DNA of 31,029 nucleotides, taken from assembly GCA_031273645.1 (NCBI GenBank), contig JAISRM010000006.1:1-31029 (forward strand). The letters run 5' to 3'. This document shows positions 16,529 to 22,111 of the stretch, piece by piece. Within the stretch, counting starts at the first letter, position 1. Every line of letters starts with the position of its first letter. Origin of the DNA: Endomicrobium sp. (lineage in GTDB: Bacteria; Elusimicrobiota; Endomicrobiia; Endomicrobiales; Endomicrobiaceae). The position numbers were made by a program, and so were the translations under genes. The notes beneath the pieces were generated by a model. The model worked only from the letters and a program-made list of their open reading frames with translations. It was not told the origin of the DNA and did no database searches.

Positions 16529-17193
16529 TATAGAAATTTATCCTCATTTATATGAAGTTCAAAACTGCAGTTTAATATGCGGCTTGCCCTGCGGCAATAA
16601 TTTGTTCTGGCTAAAAATATTTCAAAATAATCCATAACGGAACAAATTGAAGTGTCTATAAGAATGCTTAAATCGATAACCATTCGCGATTTATCGACTA
16701 TAACGTCAACCTTGCGGCAAGCGGCGATAACTTTTGAATGTTTGTCAAGGCTGCGCAAATCGTCAGTTCTGAGCCTCTCGTGGCGCACGTCGGTTTTATC
16801 TCCTAAAACCAAAGCTGCGGCAATCGGAGAAACGGGGTCCATATTTTTGTCTTCATGACAGCCTATCGCGCTTGCCACGGCAAAAGCTTCGTCGTCGTAA
16901 GACGTCAAGTTTAAAAAATTTAAAAACATTACCGCCCCGCTTTGGTCGTGATCATGCTTTGAGACAACATTTCCTATATCGTGCAGATAAGCGGCTATTT
17001 TAGCAAGTTCCTGCTCTCTTTGACCATATCCAAGATATTGCAATATCTGCCCGGCAATATCGGAACAATAAAGAGCGTGATGGCGCCCGTGTTCTTTATA
17101 GCCCATAAGAGCAAAAGCTCTGTCGGTAAATTCAAGGTAAGTCTGTATTTCCCGATTCTTTTTTATATTTTCAAAAGTAAGTTCAGTTGTCAT
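16528..17193 (-). CDS. HD-domain (metal-dependent phosphohydrolase-like) protein, HD2
   Basis: The protein is 221 aa from the ATG at 17193. The frame is open further upstream, but that part is not similar to the paralogue and would cross the promoter. Metal ligands match HD1: H35/H38-39 (EHGRHH), H71-D72 (AAYLHDIGN), H81-H83, H113 (GCHEDK) and D132 (LGDKTDV). It is a full-length paralogue of HD1 but diverged. It is the first gene of the tgt-yajC-HD1-secDF run. An extended -10 (TGGTATAAT) ends 10 nt before the ATG and there is no ribosome-binding site, so the mRNA may be nearly leaderless. Substrate unknown. Confidence 0.87.
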   Translation of the reverse strand: MTTELTFENIKKNREIQTYLEFTDRAFALMGYKEHGRHHALYCSDIAGQILQYLGYGQREQELAKIAAYLHDIGNVVSKHDHDQSGAVMFLNFLNLTSYDDEAFAVASAIGCHEDKNMDPVSPIAAALVLGDKTDVRHERLRTDDLRSLDKHSKVIAACRKVDVIVDKSRMVIDLSILIDTSICSVMDYFEIFLARTNYCRRASRILNCSFELHINEDKFL

Positions 17194-17202
17194 AATTTTA
17201 AT

Positions 17203-17211
17203 ATTATACCA
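17203..17211 (-). promoter_or_regulatory. Extended -10 promoter of HD2-tgt-yajC-HD1-secDF
   Basis: The minus strand reads TGG-TATAAT (17211 to 17203), a perfect -10 with an extended TGn. A convincing -35 at 17 bp is absent; a TAGACA lies 20 bp away. The expected transcription start is about 17196, only a few bases before the HD2 ATG at 17193. Confidence 0.55.
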
Positions 17212-17313
17212 AATTTCCAAACAATCCCTGTCTAATATTTCTATTGCGGCGATATCAACGCAAAGTAAAAAAAGAAGACAAGAAAGATCCCCTTTACCAT
17301 TAAAAAAGAAACC

Positions 17314-17342
17314 TTGACAAATGAATAAATGGGGTATATCAT
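17314..17342 (+). promoter_or_regulatory. Sigma70-type promoter of the DUF1893 lipoprotein
   Basis: A perfect -35 TTGACA (17314-17319) is followed by a 17-bp spacer and TATCAT (17337-17342). The expected start is near 17349. The ribosome-binding AAAGGATG precedes the ATG at 17372. It is one of the best promoters in the window and is divergent from the HD2 promoter about 105 bp away. Confidence 0.7.
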
Positions 17343-17371
17343 ACATTATCAAACTTCAAAAGGATGATAAC

Positions 17372-17860
17372 ATGAAAAAAATGAAATTTTTACGGCTCTT
17401 ACTTTTAGCAGCGGCGGCAGGCGCAGTAGTTTTGGGCTGCGCGGCAAAGAATGCCAAGACGTCTGTAAACGATTTAAAAGAAATGTTAAAAAGCCATGCC
17501 CTTATAGTGGCCTATCCTGACGGGACGGTTAAAATTTATGACGACAAAGGCATAAAGCCTCTGTTTAAGCATCTTGAAAGCGGAGATTTTAAAAACTGCG
17601 ACGTTTATGATAAAGTTACCGGAAAAGCTTCCACGCTTATTTTAGTTTACGGAGGAGCTGCAAGCCTTTATACCGGAATTCTTTCAAAAGAAGCCATACC
17701 CGTATTAGAAAAATACGGAATTAAGTATCGCGCCGATAAAATTGTAGATTATATAATCAATGTAACCGGCGACGACAAATGCCCGATGGAAAAAACGGTA
17801 ACAGATATAGAAGACCCGCAGCAAGCGTTTGAAATTTTAAAAGAAAGATTCGGACAATGA
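17372..17860 (+). CDS. DUF1893-domain lipoprotein
   Basis: The protein is 162 aa. Residues 1-22 are a lipoprotein signal with lipobox VVLG-C23, so the mature protein should be membrane-anchored on the outer side of the inner membrane or in the outer membrane. Residues 32-160 match the DUF1893 family (typified by Thermotoga TM1506, reported as cytidine-deaminase-like in fold): LKEMLKSHALIVAYPDG, then GIKPLFKHLESGDFKNCDVYDKVTGKA, a small-residue helix, VLEKYGIKY and the end DDKCPMEKTVTDIEDPQQA. The start at 17372 is chosen for its ribosome-binding site and signal peptide; an ATG at 17321 lies inside the promoter. Function unknown. To my knowledge family members are normally cytoplasmic, which makes the lipobox unusual. 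Confidence 0.8.
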   Translation: MKKMKFLRLLLLAAAAGAVVLGCAAKNAKTSVNDLKEMLKSHALIVAYPDGTVKIYDDKGIKPLFKHLESGDFKNCDVYDKVTGKASTLILVYGGAASLYTGILSKEAIPVLEKYGIKYRADKIVDYIINVTGDDKCPMEKTVTDIEDPQQAFEILKERFGQ

Positions 17861-17869
17861 ACATCCGCA

Positions 17870-18065
17870 ATGTAAACAGACTTCGTCTGACAGAATTTTT
17901 TAGCAAACTTGGATTCCCGCCCGATAAAAACATTCGGGTACAGGCTGCTTAGGAAGAAAAAATATTAAAAACGCTGGAATGACAAACTTAAATACTACAG
18001 GCTTCGCCTGTTTTATGGAAGACAGACTGTGTCTGCAGACAAACTTAAATACAGACTGCGCGCCA
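17870..18065. repeat. Intergenic hairpin-repeat mosaic, cluster 4
   Basis: A CAGAC-TTC-GTCTG mini-palindrome (about 17878-17890) is followed by the ttttttagcaaacttgg module, the 68-bp long form at 17913-17980, and mini-palindromes CAGGC-TTC-GCCTG and CAGAC-TGT-GTCTG near 18000-18035. It fills the first half of the 346-bp gap between the convergent lipoprotein and polyferredoxin genes. The rest holds a CCACAGC-type hairpin repeat and a terminator. Confidence 0.8.
17913..17980 (-). repeat. 68-bp long-form hairpin element, copy 3
   Basis: It has ATTCCCGC and GCTGGAAT ends and an inner CCCGATAAAAACATTCGGG hairpin, then caggctgcttagg and aatattaaaa. It aligns with copy 1 without gaps over 68 bp and carries the same GAC flank on the right. 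Confidence 0.75.
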
Positions 18066-18070
18066 GATTA

Positions 18071-18101
18071 TTAAGTTGTTGCCCACAGCTTGCTGCGGGG
18101 A
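18071..18101. repeat. Short dispersed hairpin repeat (CCGCAGC type), copy 2
   Basis: taagttgttgccc continues into CCACAGC-TT-GCTGCGG, matching the copy at 11761-11787 with a few changes in the hairpin. Only two copies are visible in this window. Confidence 0.6.
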
Positions 18102-18145
18102 GATATGTTACCAATAATTTAGCGGATATTTTTTTGATGCAACGC

Positions 18146-18188
18146 AAAAAACAGGAGCCTTCGCATTTAAGCGCGGGCTCCTGTTTTG
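18146..18188. terminator. Bidirectional rho-independent terminator
   Basis: The stem ACAGGAGCC (18151-18159) pairs with GGCTCCTGT (18176-18184), extended by flanking A-run (18146-18150) and T-run (18185-18187). It lies between the convergent lipoprotein gene and the polyferredoxin gene and probably serves mainly the latter, whose stop is 20 bp away. Confidence 0.85.
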
Positions 18189-18206
18189 ATTTTCTGATTT
18201 TGAGTT

Positions 18207-19493
18207 TTATTTATTCAGCGCTTTTTGTTCTACCGCGCCGTAGATTTTTATAAAACCTTTGCTTGTAACGGAACATGCGCCGCAGCCTATGCATTTTACA
18301 GCGGAAAAATCAGGCCGATTTTCTGCGTTCAGAGTCAGCGCGTTTGTAGGGCATGCTTTTACGCAATCGGCAAACCCTTCAAAATTATTTTCAGGAGGAG
18401 CTATCATGGCTATTCTTGTTTTTTGTTTTTCTTCAAGAGAAAGTTTTTTTATCGCGCCTGCAGGGCATGCCGCGCTACATTTATTGCAGTCGTATTTGCA
18501 AAAATTCTTACTGTAATCTATGCTTGGCGCGCAAAATTTTGAATCGGCTTTTTTTATGATCTTTTCCGGACATGCTTTTACGCAGAGATTACAGTTTAAA
18601 CATTTGTTTAAAAACCTTTGTTCGCTTACGGCTCCGGGCGGCAAAATAACGTCTGAAAATTTATCGGCTAAAGCTTTTTTTATAATGCGTCCGGCTTTTG
18701 CGGTAACGGCAAAAACAACTATTACCGCCGCGCCGACAATAAGTTTGCGTCTTTTAGGATTAAATTCGCATTTACTCTGTTTTTTACAGACGAAGCCGTA
18801 TTTTAGCGCGTTTTTATTGCAAACGTTAAGGCATTTTAAACATTTCAAACAAGTTTCATTATCAACCGTTTTTTCTTTTGAATTTATAGAACCTGCCGGA
18901 CAAACTTTTTCACAAAGTCCGCAGGAAACGCAATCTCTTTGCAATATATGTATTTTGTTTAACGAAACTTTTGAAATTAAACCCAAAACCGCGCCGACAG
19001 GACAGATATTTGTACAAAAAAATCTGTCTTTAAGAATAACAAGAATGATTACGGCCGCCGCGGCGATTATTCCTGCCGCCGATAAACTAAATGCGCAAAC
19101 AAAATAAGTATAAGGCTCTCCGTAGCGCATTATATAAGCCGTCCCGCCCGCCAAAGCGCCAAATATTACGGCCGCTATAAAGTACTTTACGGGAAAGCTG
19201 CGCGCATGACGGCGCGGTTTTCTTTTAAACAGACCCGCAAATTCCTGCAAAAGCCCCAAAGGACATATAGTTGAACAATACAGCCTTCCAAAAAGCAAAG
19301 TTATTATCAAAATTACCGCAAGCAAAATTAAAGCAGCCGCGCTAAAATCTATAAAAACTCTTTGAATCAGAGGAGCAAGCTGAAGATCAAAAATTTTAAC
19401 GGGATAAAACAACCCTAAAACCGCAGCCAAAGATAATACTGCGACAATCACGGCGGCAATAATTCTTATGCGGTAAAAAATATTATTTTTCAT
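18207..19493 (-). CDS. Membrane polyferredoxin, NapH-like part fused to NapG-like part
   Basis: The protein is 428 aa. Residues 1-240 resemble NapH/NosR-C-type electron carriers: four helices (about 10-32, 45-70, 101-124, 130-155), CSTICP (73-78) and CTNICP (160-165) at helix ends, then two [4Fe-4S] motifs (C188/191/194/198 and C215/218/221/225). A fifth hydrophobic stretch (250-266) follows KRRK, like an internal Tat-type or anchor segment. The rest resembles NapG/MauM: LPPGAVSEQRFLNKCLNCNLCVKACP (284-309), a C332/336/339/343 cluster, and C377/C381 plus C401/C404/C407. By the positive-inside rule the first ferredoxin pair is cytoplasmic and the second part outside. It starts 1 nt after the aldo/keto reductase stop, so they form a unit. 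Electron donor and acceptor are unknown. Confidence 0.8.
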   Translation of the reverse strand: MKNNIFYRIRIIAAVIVAVLSLAAVLGLFYPVKIFDLQLAPLIQRVFIDFSAAALILLAVILIITLLFGRLYCSTICPLGLLQEFAGLFKRKPRRHARSFPVKYFIAAVIFGALAGGTAYIMRYGEPYTYFVCAFSLSAAGIIAAAAVIILVILKDRFFCTNICPVGAVLGLISKVSLNKIHILQRDCVSCGLCEKVCPAGSINSKEKTVDNETCLKCLKCLNVCNKNALKYGFVCKKQSKCEFNPKRRKLIVGAAVIVVFAVTAKAGRIIKKALADKFSDVILPPGAVSEQRFLNKCLNCNLCVKACPEKIIKKADSKFCAPSIDYSKNFCKYDCNKCSAACPAGAIKKLSLEEKQKTRIAMIAPPENNFEGFADCVKACPTNALTLNAENRPDFSAVKCIGCGACSVTSKGFIKIYGAVEQKALNK

Positions 19494-19494
19494 T

Positions 19495-20745
19495 TTATTT
19501 TACCTCCGAGATTTTCAGAGTTTTAATCGTCTCGTCAATCATCTCTAAAAGCGGAGGAATGTCTAATAACTGCGGGCAATGCTCGTTGCAAAGTTTACAT
19601 TTTATACATCTGTCAGGACGGTGAAACGGAGAGGTTTGATTGTAACACTTGAGCAAATTATCCGGATTTCCGGTAGATTTATATTCGTTATAGGCAAGAA
19701 AAAACATCGGTATGTCTATGCCGCGCGGACAATCCTGACAATATTTGCAGCCTGTGCAGTTTATTTCGCCTTGTCTTTGAAGAATATCGGCCACTTTGTC
19801 GGCAATTTCGGCTTCTTTTTTTGTAAAAGGTCTGTAATTTGTAAAAGTTTCAACGTTTTCCTGAACCTGCTCTAAACTGCTCATTCCGCTTAAAACGGTA
19901 AAAACGTTTTCTTTGGAAGCTGCCCAGCGCAAACCAAAAGACGCCTGCGTGTCTTGCGGCGCTTCGTCGGCTATAACGGCTTTAGCCGAACCCGTAAGCT
20001 TAGTCAGTCCGCCGCCGCGCAAAGGTTCCATAGTGATTATAGGCGTTTTAGCTTTAGTTATAATTTCATAATGTTTTTTAAAATCTTTCACGTACCAGTC
20101 TAAATAATTCAGCTGCATCATGCAAAATTCCCAAGGATGCTCGTTGACGACAGGCTCTAAAAATTCCGCATCGTCGTGATAAGAAAACCCCACGTGGCGT
20201 ATTTTCCCTTCTTCTTTAAATTTTAAAAGCTGCTCATAGACGTCGTAATTGCGGTAATTGTCGATCGTTAAGCGCGACATATTGTGCGCCATATAAAGAT
20301 CAAAGTAATCCGTACGGCATTTTTTTAACTGTTCTTCAAAGATTTTTCTTACGTCAGCTTTTGAGGTGAGAGCGCGGAGAGGATTTTTGCTTACAAGATA
20401 AAAACTTTCCCTTTTATAATTGCTTAAAACGTTTCCTACGGCCGTTTCAGATTCCCCCTTGTGATACATGTAGGCCGTGTCAAAATAATTGACGCCGCGC
20501 TGCATTGCGTATTCAACCATTTTTTCAAAATGAGCCATATCTATCTGCCCGTTTGCGTCGGTAGGAAGACGCATGCACCCTAAAGAAAGCAAAGGCATAT
20601 CTTTGCCTTGAAACTTTCTTGTTAGCACTTTTGAGCCGGCGTTCTTTTGCGTTTCTTTGCCCCCGAATTTACATCCGTTTAATAAAACAGTTCCTCCCAA
20701 AGTCAATAAGGAATTAACGATAAAATCGCGTCTTTTCATTCTCAC
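19495..20745 (-). CDS. Tat-exported aldo/keto reductase with C-terminal 2x[4Fe-4S] domain
   Basis: The 416-aa protein begins MRMKRRDFIVNSLLTLGGTVLLNGC: a twin-arginine motif (R5-R6-D-F) and a lipobox-like LLNGC25, implying export of the folded, cofactor-loaded protein and anchoring. The AKR barrel follows, with catalytic tetrad D89, Y94, K120 and H154 (FDTAYMYHKGESE, LVSKNP, DLYMAHN). The C-terminus has CTGCKYCQDCPRGIDIP (330-346) and CIKCKLCNEHCP (380-391), two ferredoxin-type clusters. Such Fe-S AKRs are known as a family, but substrates are mostly unknown. GGGGGTG precedes the ATG. It is transcribed first, with the polyferredoxin gene following directly, which suggests that its electrons come through that membrane protein rather than NADPH. 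Confidence 0.9.
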   Translation of the reverse strand: MRMKRRDFIVNSLLTLGGTVLLNGCKFGGKETQKNAGSKVLTRKFQGKDMPLLSLGCMRLPTDANGQIDMAHFEKMVEYAMQRGVNYFDTAYMYHKGESETAVGNVLSNYKRESFYLVSKNPLRALTSKADVRKIFEEQLKKCRTDYFDLYMAHNMSRLTIDNYRNYDVYEQLLKFKEEGKIRHVGFSYHDDAEFLEPVVNEHPWEFCMMQLNYLDWYVKDFKKHYEIITKAKTPIITMEPLRGGGLTKLTGSAKAVIADEAPQDTQASFGLRWAASKENVFTVLSGMSSLEQVQENVETFTNYRPFTKKEAEIADKVADILQRQGEINCTGCKYCQDCPRGIDIPMFFLAYNEYKSTGNPDNLLKCYNQTSPFHRPDRCIKCKLCNEHCPQLLDIPPLLEMIDETIKTLKISEVK

Positions 20746-20850
20746 ACCCCCAAGTAGCCAAAAAATCAGAAAGATAAAAAATTACGGATAAGAGTCTAAA
20801 CCTCCAAATTGTTAAATTTATGTTTTTAACGGCAGGTATAACGTAAAAAT

Positions 20851-21447
20851 TTATTCGGCGGCTTGCGCTTTAAGTTTAGAGTATATTTCTTTCACTTTTT
20901 TTGCAAGCTCTTTTTTTGTTCCGGAATTGTCTATAATATAGTCGGCAAGATCCATTTTCTTTTCTATCGGCATTTGCGCGCCGATTCTTTTCTTTATCTG
21001 GCAGCCGTTTATTTTATCGCGCGCGGCAAGCCTTTTTACCTGCAAAAGATACGGTATCCATACGACTACTATTTTATCGCAGATTCTGTCTAAGCCGACC
21101 TCAAACAAAAGAGGCGCGTTTATTACGATATCGTATTTTCTGTATTTTGCAGATACAATGGCGTTTGTTTTTGCGATGATATAGGCGTGGAGAATTTTTT
21201 CAACTTCAAGTTTTGCCTGAGAATCGGCAAAAATAATTTCGGCGAGTTTTTTTCTGTTGAGGCAGCCGTTATTCATAAGAATATCGGTGCCGAAAACTTT
21301 TACAAGTTCGTTTAAAGCCGGCATGCCTTTGGCAGTAAGTTTATGAGATATGGCATCGGCGTCGATAATATAGGCTCCAAGCGCCTTAAAATGTTTTGCG
21401 CTTTCGCTTTTTCCCGTCGCTATGCCGCCCGTCAATCCTATTATCAT
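20851..21447 (-). CDS. coaE: Dephospho-CoA kinase
   Basis: CoaE phosphorylates the ribose 3'-OH of dephospho-CoA, the last step of coenzyme A synthesis, in the cytoplasm. The 198-aa length is normal. MIIGLTGGIATGKS (1-14) is the P-loop, followed by YIIDADAISH (31-40), the substrate region with the catalytic Asp. APLLFEVGLD (111-120) and RLAARDKING (the lid) are also in place. A 105-bp gap with no recognisable signal separates it from the aldo/keto reductase gene. polA and coaE are often neighbours in bacteria; here they are kept apart by a 660-bp repeat block. Confidence 0.96.
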   Translation of the reverse strand: MIIGLTGGIATGKSESAKHFKALGAYIIDADAISHKLTAKGMPALNELVKVFGTDILMNNGCLNRKKLAEIIFADSQAKLEVEKILHAYIIAKTNAIVSAKYRKYDIVINAPLLFEVGLDRICDKIVVVWIPYLLQVKRLAARDKINGCQIKKRIGAQMPIEKKMDLADYIIDNSGTKKELAKKVKEIYSKLKAQAAE

Positions 21448-21469
21448 AGAGTAATCCCGTTAAATTCAA

Positions 21470-22105
21470 TCAAGTAAACACACAAAATGTTTTTTATTCC
21501 TAAGCAGACTGCGCCCGAATGCATCTCTCGGGTGTAAAAAAGTTTTTTAGCAAACTTGGAGTCTTTCAGTCTGTCATCCTCGCGAAAGCGGGGATACATT
21601 TTTAATATTAATATCGTTTCTAACATTATTTCTTTCAAAAACGCAATGTAAAAAAATTTTTTAGCAAACTTGGATTCCCGTTTTCACGGGAATGACAAAA
21701 CAGACGAAGTCTGTCCCGTTTTCACGGGAATGACAAAACGGACGAAGTCTGTTTTTAAGTGTCTTTTAGTTTGTCATCCTCGCGAAAGCGGGGATCCATT
21801 TTTAATATTAATATAGTTTCTAACATTATTTCTTTTAAAAACGCAATGTAAAAAAATTTTTTAGCAAACTTGGTCTTTCAGTCTGTCATCCTCGCGAAAG
21901 CGGGGATCCATTTTTAATATTAATATAGTTTCTAACATTATTTCTTTTAAAAACGCAATGTAAAAAAAAATTTTTAGCAAACTTGGATTCCCGTTTTCAC
22001 GGGAATGACAAAACAGACATTGGTGACAATCCCTATAAAACAGACGAAGTCTGTCCCGTTTTCACGGGAATGACAAAACGGACATTGGCTCCAATACCTA
22101 TAAAA
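21470..22105. repeat. Intergenic hairpin-repeat mosaic, cluster 5 (partly tandem)
   Basis: This is the largest block, filling the coaE-polA gap. A module beginning GTCATCCTCGC-GAAA-GCGGGGAT, continuing through the AT-rich part, aaaaacgcaatgt and ttttttagcaaacttgg, starts at 21573, 21773 and 21885, that is with periods of 200 and 112 bp. The 200-bp version additionally carries two ATTCCCGT-TTTC-ACGGGAAT hairpins (21674-21693, 21712-21731) and mini-palindromes. Further hairpins are at 21987-22006 and 22052-22071, and a partial long-form element is near 21490-21535. The near-identity of the units suggests recent tandem duplication followed by internal deletion or insertion. No gene is seen. Confidence 0.85.
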
Positions 22106-22111
22106 TTGCGT

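Noticed and set aside
16528..17352. Longer HD2 protein (274 aa) from the upstream ATG
   Set aside because: The extra 53 residues have no match in the paralogue and would overlap the TATAAT promoter; the ATG at 17193 is preferred.
21470..22105. CRISPR array
   Set aside because: Repeats are unequal in spacing (200 and 112 bp), the intervening sequence is itself repeated, and there are no cas genes.
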